From: Gnetum montanum
Taxonomy: Eukaryota > Streptophyta > Gnetopsida > Gnetales > Gnetaceae
Length of the DNA stretch: 64,000 nt
Direction of reading: 5' to 3'
Assembly (NCBI GenBank): GCA_015680685.1
Contig: MNCI01020374.1
Coordinates: 413,854 to 477,853, forward strand
Below are positions 48,377 through 59,800 of this stretch, in pieces (position 1 is the stretch's first letter; every line of letters starts with the position of its first letter). The position numbers and the translations under genes were made by a program. Under the pieces are notes generated by a model. It had not been told where the DNA came from. It ran no database searches and worked only from the letters and a program-made list of their open reading frames with translations.

Positions 48377-49390
48377 TGATGAGTGGCAAGGTACCCCTAC
48401 ACTTAACCATACGAAATGAGCATAGCACGTGCGATCCGGTCAAACTCCGTAGACTAAATGCCTAAACGACCCATGGAACACTTGGGGTTAATCTTTCATT
48501 GTCTTCCTAGACTTACTTGTTGTTGTCATGGTGTATGGTTAAGTAAGTCCGAGGTATATGATTTTCTTGGTCTTTTATGGTTTTATGTCTTCTACACTAA
48601 GAGCAAAGGGTTGAGAAACTAACTAACTCTAACTAATATCCTAAGTCTAAATTAACTAGTGTCAGCATCCATTCCCACTTACCGTACACACCTTGAACTA
48701 TGCAATTGTGGCTACCAAATGCTAATCATTATTGGGATCACCACACATAATGCACGTGCTCGAAGTGGTCATACTGAGGCACCTAACTAGCCTAAGCGTG
48801 ATGAGCAGCTGATTCCTTGACTAGTCATACACATCCAGAGATGCTCATAATCAAGTCGTACTCATCCTGCATTCTAGGAGACAAGGGTGAGAGAGTCTAA
48901 TCACGATGAGTAGCCGATTCCTTGATTAGCCGTACACATTCATCAATGCTCATAATCAAGTCGTACTCATGCTGCGCTAATGCATGTAATAAATAACAGG
49001 TAGGAAATAACATGTAATAAACCTATTCCATGTACTGCAAGGTCTATCCACAAAGCTCGTCTTTATTGCTATACACAACTTGCGTTTAGGTACAAAGCTG
49101 CTTGAATAAAGAACCGTTCACTTGGGGGACTCTTACTGCGGGCATATGGAAAATATTCTATCTCTGGGGTGATCAATCCGCCAGAGCTTTGCTACTTCTA
49201 GCCTAGGATGGGAAATGAGGGGACTGTCGCCTCTTATTTATAGATTTGGTGATAGACCGTGATATCGCGTACGCGATATCGCATGGGATGCAATATTGCG
49301 ATGGCCACGATATCGCATGGGATGCGATATTGCGACGGCCGCAATATCGCATATGCAATATCGCGGTGCATGCGATATTGCGTCTCATCA
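48377..49390 (-). repeat. 5' LTR of copy 4
   Basis: 1014 bp. It contains two ~105-bp tandem units (about 48797-48901 and 48902-49000; GATGAGYAGCYGATTCCTTGA in both), the AATAAAGACGAG region near 49063, a TATA region near 49237, and eight palindromic RATATYGC motifs from 49258 to 49386. Followed by GTGGT. Confidence 0.92.
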
Positions 49391-50404
49391 GTGGTTATTC
49401 AACACAACAATCTAGTATGAGTCAATTTTCATAACAAAGCAAATAAAGTAGTTGGAAAAGATAAATTTTCCTAAAATGTTAATCAAAGTATGATCTTAGT
49501 GAACTAAATTGTATCAAGTTCATCACCAAAAAATGGACATAATGATAGGAAAAAAAATTAAATTTAAAGCCAAATGGTGATGGAAAAATACCCTCAATAA
49601 TGAAGGATAACAAAGGAGGCCATAAATGAATAGACTGAAATATCATAAATATTCAATGACATACACTTAACTATATAGCATGCTATTGAAAGATGGACAT
49701 ATTATGTGTAAACAAGTTTTGGAGAAGACAAAGGCATGATTCAAAAAGTTCCAACCATTCTTATAAATCCTTCCTAATGAGTGAAGAAAGATCCAACTAT
49801 TCTCAACTGGTGCAATCATAACAAGTTTTTCTACTATCATAAGACTCTAGGTCATGATACTAAGGATTTTAATACACTACAAGATAACATCTAGAAATTG
49901 GCAGAAAAAGAAGAAATTGCATTCAACACTCCTATATAATCCAATAATCAAAACATGCAAATTTATCAAAATTCTTTGAATATGCTTTCAAGGAGAATTT
50001 GAACTTTTCATTTGAAGCCCAAAGATAATTTCCCAAAATCTCCCTTAATCATTAAAATGGATTTCTTTTAGCATTAATCTTTTTCATCCTCTCATGAAAC
50101 CTCATCAAGTCCAAAGAAGCCTTTTATTATCAATCTTCCCTATAATGATACTAATATTTTGACCTTCCAAAATATATGTAGGGTTCCATTAGTCATTGAT
50201 ATGATACCTCAATATGATGAAGTCTCTACATATTTTAACCCTACTTTAAGCTATTCCCTTTGCCTCCAAGAAATATATTTTCTACTTTAACTTGTCCTAT
50301 AAAATATTCTCCTATTTTAGCCTATTCTATATCTGCTCCTTTCTATTCTTTCTTTCCACCTAAATTGCAAGGGCCTCCCTTACTTCCTACTCCTACTTCA
50401 CCTA
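49391..50404 (+). pseudogene. gag: Ty3/gypsy gag fragment, right half
   Basis: Continues the frame of 42230-42543 after the GTGGT duplication. Plus-strand reading gives FYYHKTLGHDTKDFNTLQDN near 49835-49890, the zinc-finger-like C/FxxHxxxGHxTxDC box at the end of many Ty3/gypsy gags, then KPFIINLPYNDTNILTFQNI near 50120-50180. About 20 stops. Similarity to the pararetroviral block begins at about 50405, so the gag is cut there. It differs from the gag of the Athila-like copies. Confidence 0.6.
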
Positions 50405-51829
50405 TCAAAATTCGATCTACTTATTCACCTCTAGGACAAGGTCGTTCGCACATAGCAAGAACTAGGCGAAAACAAAGACGCTTAGAAGAGGAGAAAAAAG
50501 TAGAAATAAAATTAGGAAAATGCATATTCATATGAATAGGGGAAATCAATCTTAATCTTCATCCACTTCAACAAAACCTGCATCATTAGATACAGAGGAA
50601 GAAGATTTAGTACGACAATATCATAAATATGAAGCAACGATAAAACCTACAGAAGTTCTAATGACTCAAATGAGAAAAGCTGGGGTACATCAACCAACAT
50701 TTTCTATGGATAACAAAACGTTAAAAGAAAGACAGGATGTGGTTGATCATATTCAATCTTTCTTAAACACACAAATATTCCTAAAAGAAAAACAACCCCA
50801 TTTAGCTATTGTCAATGAAACCTATAATTTCAGAGGAATACTGAAAAGGTGGTGGACCCATATACCTCCTGCTATAGAGTATAAATTAACTATGTCACCC
50901 ATAGTAGTATTTTTAAATGCTATTATAAAAGAATTTTTAGGTGTTAAGACTAATTTAGAATCTGTTTATAGAAATAGTTTCTTTAAAGCTAGGTTAAGTA
51001 AAATTCAGGATTTACAACCTTACCTGAATGAAATGGAAGCATGGTACTACCAAGGTAAATTAACTCATGAAGTTGCTGCTAAGGAACACTTAATCGGTTC
51101 ACTTCCACAACCTTTCTGCAATAAATATTTATCAGAATTAAAAAAGCAAAATTTGATCTTAGGAGAAATGTCTTTTGGACAAATTAGACAATTTCTATTT
51201 GATTGTAATCGAGAAATGTGTTATACTAAATAGACATAACAATTAATGAAAGATTTGTCAAGAAAATTGGGAAAGAGTTTATGCTTAGATCTGTGTCCCG
51301 AAGAAAAGTATTATAAAAATACGAACCACAACCATCGATCACAGACTAAAAAGAAATCCCATCCATTATGGAAATCAGGAAAATAATGGCGACGTAAGCA
51401 ACCAAGACATGTACGAAAATATCCTAGTTATTTTCGGTGTCGACAACAAAAGGTTAAACGTAAAGATATCCATTGTTATCTTTGTAATGGAAACCATTTT
51501 GCAATCCAATGTCCTGACAAAGCTCAACATGCCAAAAAGATTCATTTTATTCAATGGCATAAGTTGAACGAATAGTTATATGAGTATATATTCGACGATA
51601 CGATCGATTACAACCCCTCTACGGATCTTATTTACACGTCCCATACGGACTCTGCTGATGATTTCAACCCTCCTTCCGAGGGAACCCAACTTCTTTGTCT
51701 GGGGGAGAGCTCCGCAGGATCAGCCTTAGATATTTTAGAACCTGATGACGATGAATAGTTTTATGCTATGAATATGAATAGAGCTTGTTCATCATCTTCA
51801 ATATCTCGAGGTCGTTTTGGTGGAAGAAA
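50405..51829 (+). pseudogene. Caulimovirid coat-protein and zinc-finger region, segment A
   Basis: The central reading frame 50661-51233 is a coat-protein-like domain (a conserved block around residues 50-75 contains RGILKRWWTHIPP). It is followed after a stop by basic residues and a CCHC finger CYLCNGNHFAIQCP (51472-51513), and then an acidic Ser/Asp-rich part. It lacks the N-terminal coat part and stops where a leader sequence begins. It duplicates 53586-55590 and 59233-60700 with minor differences. In the virus this protein would package the genome; the zinc finger binds nucleic acid. Confidence 0.85.
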
Positions 51830-52083
51830 TGGTATTAGAGCCATGTTATGCGATATAAAATTCTGGGTGTTAGGTTTAGCTAAGTATCTGTCCTAGTGGA
51901 GCTTGAACTGCTGTAACTAAGGAATTCGTTTGTAGTAGGATCGTTGTGCACCATTCTTTTGAAGAAGTCAGAAGACCTGATCATTGCAGAATGTGCAGAT
52001 TCGTCGGAAGTAAGACGTGGAGTAAGACCCGAGAAGGAAGAGGGCAGTAAGACGCACAGAGAGGCAGCGTCTCTACACTGATC
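51830..52083 (+). other. Caulimovirid leader/intergenic segment upstream of movement protein
   Basis: Non-coding, follows a break in the coat/zinc frame and ends at the movement-protein ATG (52084). The first ~140 bp (51843-51990) recur on the same strand at 61838-61978. No clear tRNA-Met primer site (TGGTATCAGAGC) was found by eye. Confidence 0.6.
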
Positions 52084-53585
52084 ATGGTAGGACAACCAGG
52101 AATGACAGGTGCCAATTCTTATGTTCAACGAATTTGTCAGTTTTGTGCTAGTTCAAATGGTACAGATCCTTTACCTATTCCAAAGCGTTCAAAAATATAT
52201 CCTAAATCCAGTTTAAAATGGCTAGAATCCTATAAGGAAATGTATTTAGCTGAGTGTGATTTAGAAATTAGTGGATTTGGTTTATGTCCCGTGTGTTTAA
52301 ATTTTTTTAGTACAATAGAATGTAACAAGTGGATAAAAGAGGGTTATAGTTACATACATTTTTCCAAACTATCAATTCATTTACATCCTCATTTCAATTA
52401 TCATCTAAGGAATCCTTATTGGATAGCTTTAATCGACAAACGATTTAAAACTTTCAAAGATGCAATCATAATGCAGGCTAAAGGAACCTTAGAAACAGAT
52501 GCCTTGATAGTTACGTTCCCAAATTTTACATTATCTTTACATGATCCTCATATTTGTGATAGTTTAATGTTAATCGTTTATATTCCAGTAGATATGGTAG
52601 ATCAGATTATCTATGCTACGATAGGAACTAGATTATGTTTTAAATTATTTAATTCCACAAGTATCCAAATGTTATTACCCTTTGGAGAATAGAAGGTTCA
52701 AGTCGGAACAACCAATCTAGAATATGGAGTATCCATAAATACTGAGAATCTCCCAGTACATACACAATACCCAAATCTGACATCTGAGTATTCAACTTAC
52801 TTTGAGTATCTCAAGCCTTCACCTACACATACAAAAAGAAAAACACAGGTGAAGTTTAAAACTCCAAAATTCATAGATGTTGATCCTCTACAACAACTAA
52901 AACCTTCTACTTCATTATTCTCTAGTAATAGTGTTATCCCATCTTTCTCGCCTTTTAGCCATCATGTGTCTGAAGATCAGAGACATAAACAACTAACTGA
53001 ACTCTCTATCAAAAGACGACAACTAAGAATGCAAGACGAGGAAAATAGGAAACAACAAGCAAAAGATAAACAAAAGATGGAAGAAGAATCATCCTCATCT
53101 GAATCATCATTCAGAGGTAAAGATCCTTCATGCCATCATAATGAATTAATGAAGTCTGATGTTCATTATCAATACAAAGAATGTAATGCTTTAGTTACAC
53201 CAACACAGTTGCATATGAACGTGAAGGAGGAAGAGGAAAATCCATCATAGGAAAATTAGAAGAAAATGAAAATAGATGAAGAAAAGAAAAAGAAAGAAGA
53301 GGAACACCCAAAGAAGTTTTGGGATAGTCAACAGTTAGGATCAGATACGACAGCAACTATGTCTGGACAACATTTTGTCTCAACACAAAAGAATGCTACC
53401 AGTACTGAGTCTGTTTATCATATGAAAACAAAAGGTTCTTCATCTGCTCCTTCAGATATTATTTGTTTACAAAATTGGGGTAATACAGCTTTAGGAGAAA
53501 TTTTAGAATATCATGATTTAGAAATTAGATTATTAGAAGATTTACATAAAGACGTAAAATATTTAGCAAAGATATGGATGCCATA
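52084..53585 (+). pseudogene. Caulimovirid movement protein and N-terminal coat region, segment B
   Basis: The open frame 52084-52692 (202 codons) ends at a TAG that replaces Gln in the minus-strand copy. Residues about 100-190 resemble the 30K-type movement-protein core (NPYWIALIDKRFK; LIVTFPNFTLSLHDPH), which enlarges plasmodesmata for cell-to-cell spread. The same sense continues (52849-53250, 53266-53586) into a Ser/Glu/Lys-rich coat N-part with a coiled-coil-like KRRQLRMQDEENRKQQ segment. It breaks at KIWMP, where an inverted segment begins. Confidence 0.85.
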
Positions 53586-55590
53586 AAAGTCTTCATCATC
53601 ATCAGGTTCTGAAATATCTAAGGCTGATCTTGTGGAGCTCTCCCCCTGTCAAAAATGTTGGGTTCCCTCGGAAGGAGGGTCTAAATCGTCAACAGAGTCT
53701 ATATGGGATGTGTAGACAAGATCCGTAGAGGGGTTGTAATCAATCGTATCATCGGATATATACTCATAGAACTATTCATTCAACTTATGTCGTTGAATAA
53801 AATGAATCTTTTTGGCATGTTTAGCTTTGTCAGGACATTTGGTTACAAAATGGTTTCCATTACAAAGATAACAATGGATATCTTTACGTTTAACCTTTTG
53901 TTGTTGACGCCGAAAATAACTAGGATATTTTCGTACATGTCTTGGTTGCTTACGTCACCATTGTTTTCCTAATTTCCATAATGGATGGGATTTCTTTTTA
54001 GTCTGTGATCGATGGTTGTGGTTCGTATTTTTATAATACTTTTCTTCGGGACACAGATCTAAGCATAAACTCTTTCCCAATTTTCTTGACAAATCTTTCA
54101 TTAATTGTTGTGTTTGTTCATTATAACACATTTCTCGATTACAATCAAATAGAAATTGTCTAATTTGTTCAAAAGACATTTCTCCTAAGATCAAACTCTA
54201 CTTTTTTAATTCTGATAAATATTTATTGCAGAAAGGTTGTGGAAGTGAACCGATTAAGTGTTCCTTAGCAGCAACTTCATGAGTTAATTTACCTTGGTAG
54301 TACCATGCTTCCATTTCGTTCAGGTAAGGTTGTAAATCCTAAATTTTACTTAACCTAGCTTTAAAGAAACTATTTCTATAAACAGATTCTAAATTAGTCT
54401 TAACGCCTAAAAATTATTTTATAATAGCATTTAAAAATACTACTATGGGTGACATAGTTAATTTATACTCTATAGTAGGAGGTATATGGGTCCACCACCT
54501 CTTCAAGATTCCTTTGAAATTGTATGTTGCATTAACAATAGCTAAATGGGGTTGTTTTTCTTCTAGGAATATTTGTGTATCTAAGAAAGATTGAATATGA
54601 TCAACCACATCCTGTATTTCTTTTAACGTTTTGTTATCCATAGAAAATGTTGGTTGATGTACCCCAGCTTTTCTCATTTGAGTCATCAGAACTTCTGTAG
54701 GTTTTATCGTTGCTGCATATTTATGATATTGTCGTACTAAATCTTCTTCCTCTGTATCTAATGATGCAGGTTTTGTTGAAGTGGATGAAGATTCAGATTG
54801 GTTTCCTCTATTCATATGAATATGCATTTTTCCTAATTTGATTTCTACTTTTTTCTACTCTTCTAAGCGTCTTTGTTTGTGCCTAGTTCTTGCTATGTGT
54901 GAACGACCTTGTCCTGGAGGTGAATAAGTAGATGGAATTTTATTGGAAGATTCTGATGTAGCTTTGTCACTTGTTTGGAATGGTGCAGATGGTGTAGGTG
55001 TTTTTGGCATCCATATCTTTGCTAAATATTTTATGTCTTTATGTAAATCTTCTAATAATCTAATTTCTAAAGCATGATATTCTAAACTTTCTCCTAAAGC
55101 TGTATTACCCCAATTTTGTAACAAATAATATCCGAAGGAGAAGATGAAGAACCTTTAGTTTTCATATGATAAACAAACTCAGTACTGGTAGCATTCTTTT
55201 GTGTTGAAACAAAATGTTGTCCAGACGTAGTTGCTACCATACCTGATCCTAACTGTTGACTATCCTAAAACTTCTTTGGGTGTTCTTCTTTCTTTTTCTT
55301 TTCTTCATCTATTTTCATTTTCTTCTGATTTTCCTGTGATGGATTTTCCTCTTCCTCCTTGACGTTCATATGCAACTGTGTTGGTGTAACTAAAGCATTA
55401 CATTCTTTGCATTGGTAATGAACATCAGACTTCATTAAGTCATTGTGATGGCATGAAGGATCTTCACCTCTGAATGATGATTCAGATGAGGATGATTCTT
55501 CTTCCATCTTTTTTTTTATCTTTTTCTTGTTGTTTCCTATTTTCCTCGTCTTGCATTCTTAGTTGTCATATTTTGATAGAGAGTTCATTT
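53586..55590 (-). pseudogene. Caulimovirid coat-protein and zinc-finger region, segment C, inverted
   Basis: Minus-strand copy of the coat region. From the right: the coat N-part begins at about 55590, then 55507-55265, 55124-54855, 54827-54414 and 54194-53955 in changing frames, and the CCHC finger and acidic tail end at 53586. At 53586 it meets segment B head-on with a few bases in common. The left part of the coat frame has stops at sites that are open in segment A. Confidence 0.85.
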
Positions 55591-56075
55591 CTCTTTGACC
55601 CTTTGATTTGTTAATTTGCACGGCAAATCACAAGATCACTTGGATGGATTACACTAATAGAATACTCACACAAACATGCATGAAAACATGAACACATAGA
55701 GATACACAAACAAACATCTTTATTAGCACACTAGAACTTTACAAAGCATGTAAGGAATGCTTCTAAGGAATGCTTCACATCAGGGAAAGCAGGAATGCTT
55801 CACAGGAGTAAGGCACTCAATATGGATCTCTCTACAATCACTCTATACTATGGCTGTCTCTTAGGATGTCTCTTACATGCGCCTTCGACTCCCTTTTATA
55901 GGGTTACAAAGCATTAAAGATGAGAGGATAAGAGCGAACCGAAGTTGACTCAACTAGGGTTCTTGACATGATACAAGGCTTATCCCTTTCATCATTACAT
56001 ACACTATAGTTTAGATAGTGGGAATATTTTTACAGATGGATGGATGAGAATGCACCACCTTTAATCAGAATCATC
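55591..56075 (-). promoter_or_regulatory. Caulimovirid intergenic promoter and poly(A) region
   Basis: Follows ORF2 on the minus strand. Minus-strand TATAAAA lies at 55894-55900 and AATAAA at 55719-55724, about 170 nt apart. This is the spacing of the pregenomic RNA promoter and poly(A) signal in caulimovirids, where the poly(A) signal lies downstream of the start and gives a terminally redundant RNA. It then joins segment C directly, so the rest of the leader and the movement protein are missing at that join. Confidence 0.65.
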
Positions 56076-56897
56076 TCAAAGGGAATCCGAGTCACTACCC
56101 ACTTCACTTTGTTCTTTGGATGGTTCTGCCAGATATTGGATGTAATAATAACCATACTGTTGCTGATAAACATGGAATAATGGATTGTGGGTCCACAACC
56201 CCAATGATGACGGTTGGCAGAGATATCGGCTACAGTGCTGGCGAATATCATCTGACATGGCAGTATACACATCATGATACCAAGCATAGGCCCAAGGGTT
56301 TTCATAGTCTAACCTTTTGCTAATGGAGGTGGTTAGAAAATATGATGTTGAAGCTTCTTGATGAAAAGCAAACCAAGCTGCAGATTGCAAACTGTTAAAA
56401 TATAAAAAATCACCATGTTCAATGGTTCTTGTTCTTGTTTGCAACCAAGCTGAAAAACTTGGAGGAAAAGACTTAGGCATACAACCAAACTTAATCCACC
56501 AAGACCAAAACAAATCCCTATTAGAGAGTGTATGGTATGGGAATTGGAATTGTATCTGATACATATGACATTTATAAGGATGATAAAATGGCCAATCAAA
56601 TAACATGGAATCCAAGTTGGTTTCATGTAAATACAAACAGGTTTTAAGGCTTAATGGTTCAGCATGCTCCCTATTGACTTTAAAATATGACTTGGTAATG
56701 TTGGTTTGAGAGTGCATGGTTCTAAAGGCTTGCACTACATTATTCCACTCAGGTTCATGACTCGACCTTAACTAACTTAACTCACAATTAGTCATAAAAC
56801 TATTAGACAAATGACACTGTCTGATCCTTTGGCTCGATCTTAATGTCCATCCTTGCTGTATTAACACATCTATACAAAACACAGCATTAGTATTCAT
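56076..56897 (-). pseudogene. Caulimovirid ORF2, unknown function
   Basis: 273 codons plus stop. Its ATG overlaps the stop of ORF1 (ATGA at 56897-56894), the usual arrangement for reinitiation in these viruses. There is one in-frame TAG (codon 42), and the rest is open (56735-56076 from the next ATG). The sequence is rich in Trp, Tyr, Phe and His, with no recognisable domain and an acidic C-terminus (EVGSDSDSL). Florendovirus-like genomes have a second ORF of unknown function in this position. Near-intactness contrasts with the more damaged ORF1. Confidence 0.75.
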
Positions 56898-59800
56898 AAC
56901 GAATATTCATGAGTAAGAAAATTAGCTAAAGCATTATGCTTACCATCTATATAATGACTTTCAAAACTAAAATTTGCTAAGAAGAGACTCCACCTTATTA
57001 GTCTTGTATGAGCTACTTTATTTAGATTTTTTACTTGGAGATACTTGTCAAAATGTTTTAGATCACTTCTGACTATAAAATGTTGATCTTGCAGAAATAA
57101 TTTAAATTGTGTAATGCCTTTAACTATGGCAAGTAACTTCTTGTGAGTACTATGGTAATTTTGTTCTACAGGGTTGAATTTACCACTGGCGTATCGACAT
57201 ATGTATGTTATACCATCTAGGTCTTCTTTTAGAACACATCCCCAAAATTGGTCAGATGCATCTGTTTCAATGATTAGCTTTCCTGAGGTAGGCAACTTTA
57301 ATTGTGGAAGAGTTAAACATTGCTCTTTGATCCTTTGTAATACAAGGGTATGTCGCTGGTTCCAAGATCCTCCTTCTTTTATAAGAAGTTGATTTAACAA
57401 TTTTCTATCCTGTGCTAATTTTGCATAAAATCCAGAGATATAATTAATACATCCTAAAAATCTTTGCAATTGTTTTTTCTCCTTTAATTCATCTGGAAAA
57501 TTTTGAATTTGTTGCAGGATATGATCTTATAAATGGATCTTACCATGAGTAATCTTCATACCTAGGAATTTAACGTGGTCGACAGCTATCTCAATCTTTT
57601 TCTTTGAAGGTGACAAGACTAAACCATTATCATAAATGATTTTATAGAATTGCTCAAGATGTTTGAGGTGCTCTTCTGCATTCTTAGACATAATTAAAAT
57701 ATCATCAATATATACTAATATAAAATGATATTTATGGAATATTGTATCCATTACCTGTTGGAATATGGAGGGTGCTGTTTTAATACCAAATGGTAATAAA
57801 TTCCATTGATATAGTCCTCATGGCACTGTAAATGCTATTTTCCACCTATCTGCTAGTATTATTTGAATTTTCCAAAAGCCAGATTTTAGATCAAATTTCG
57901 AATAAATATGGGTATGTTTTAATTTTTGAAAAAGATCATCTTTTGACGGAATTGGATGTTGGATTGGTTTTATAATGTCAGTTAAAGGTTTATAATTTAT
58001 GACCAATCTTTTCTTCCCTCTTGTCAATTCTGCTCTCTTATTGACATAAAATGCTGCACAAGCAAACATACTAGTGCTAGATGAAATAAATTCTTTAGCC
58101 AATACGTCTTGGATTTCTTTTTCACATTCTTTTCTTAATTCTGGATTCATACCTATATGATGTGCTTTGGCTTTGACTTCTACATTATCTAAAAGATCAA
58201 TACCACACCAATGCTCTTTTCTATGGCGAAAAGCAGATGGATCTTCACTTGCCACTGTTAATAACTTTTCTTTTATGTGTTGGAAATCATTCTTATGTTG
58301 TTGGATTTGATGAATGATCCAAGGGGCTTCTTTTATCTCTTTTTCTTGTGCCATATTTTTAAATCTAGTAATGGGATGAAATACTCTTTGATAAACATAT
58401 TTTTGTAATACAATTTTTTCTTTTGTTATATGATAAGGTTCAAACAAACTCAAATTATCAACTCCAATTAACATATCATAATTTAAATATGCTATTAAAT
58501 AAATGGTAAAGTTTATAATATTTCCTAAGGGAGTTTTTATTGGAATAATGGCCTTTTGGGTTATCTTCCTATCTACCTTATCAAATCTAACTAAGAAAGG
58601 TTTTGTATCCTTCCATAGAGATGCAGGAATTATTGTTTTTTTAGCTACGGATACTTCTGCTCCTATATCAATTAATGTATCGACTGGATATGGTCTATAT
58701 AAAGGTAATTTAATATAAAATGTACAAATGGGGACTTTTAAAACTTTATGATTTGCAAATATAAGAATAGGACGATTTTGTTTTATTTCAAGATCATAGA
58801 TCTTCTTTTGTTCTTGTTCATCCTCTTCTTGTAAAGCTTCTATTTCATGTTGTGCCCATTTGACAAATTCCTTTAATTGCTCAATTCGTTGATTCCTCCA
58901 AATCGATCTATTCACACTTCTTGATATAGTTTGTTGATATTCTTCCTATTCTGTTAATTCTTTATCTAATTCTTCTTCTATTGGTTGTTTCTGTTTATCC
59001 TTTAGTTCTTCTGATCTAATCATTCCTTCTAGTTCTTCCATGTCTTCATCAGAACTTTAAACTGGTTGTGAATCTAGGAATATATCTTGTGTACGCATAG
59101 CTTGTTTCCATTTTTTGAATTCATTTTTCTTTTTATCTATTAATGCTTCTAGATGCATATATTTATTAATATTTTCTATTGGCGTATGTGCTAATTTGTG
59201 TTCTAGCACTTTTATTTCTTTTCTAAGATCTTCTATCTCGTATTGGATAGAGACACTTGGGATGATGAAGAAGGTGGTCTACCTAATTGATCATAGCCTA
59301 ATGGTTTTCTTCCACCAAAATGACCTTGAGATATTGAAGATGATGAACGAGCTCTATTCATATGCATAGCATAAAAATCTTCATCGTCATCAGTATCTGA
59401 AATATCTAAGGCTAATCCTGCAAAGCTCTCCCCCAGACAAAAAAGTTGGGTGCCCTCGGAAGGAGGGTCTAAATCGTCAGTAGAGTCTGTATGGGATGTG
59501 TAGACAAGATCTGTAGAGGGGTTGTAATCGATCGTATTGCTGGATATATACTCATAGAACTGTTCATTCAACTTATGCCGTTGAATAAAATGAATCTTTT
59601 TGGCATGTTGAGCTTTGTCAGGACATTGGGTTGCAAAATGGTTTCCATTACAAAGATAATAATGGATATATTTATGTTTAACCTTTTGTCGTCGACACCG
59701 AAAATAACTAGGATATTTTCGTACATGTCTTGGTTGCTTATGTCTCCATTATTTTCCTGATTTCAGTAATGGATGGGATTTCTTTTTAGTTTGTGATCGA

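Larger units (their letters stand above)
42544..49390 (-). mobile_element. Athila-like gag-protease element lacking RT and integrase (copy 4)
   Basis: 6.85 kb (plus missing bases in gaps). LTRs with TGATGAG/CTCATCA ends, GTGGT target duplication, primer site, one long gag-protease frame and a 3' region. Protease runs straight into the 3' region, so RT, RNase H and integrase are absent. The fragment at 62176-64000 has the same protease-to-3'-region junction, which suggests a propagated non-autonomous subfamily rather than a one-off deletion. It inserted into an older gag. Confidence 0.9.

Noticed and set aside
49203-49434. Overlapping ORFs on both strands rich in RNIASHAI / DIAYAIS repeats
   Set aside because: They are translations of the palindromic GCGATATCGC repeats in an LTR, not genes.
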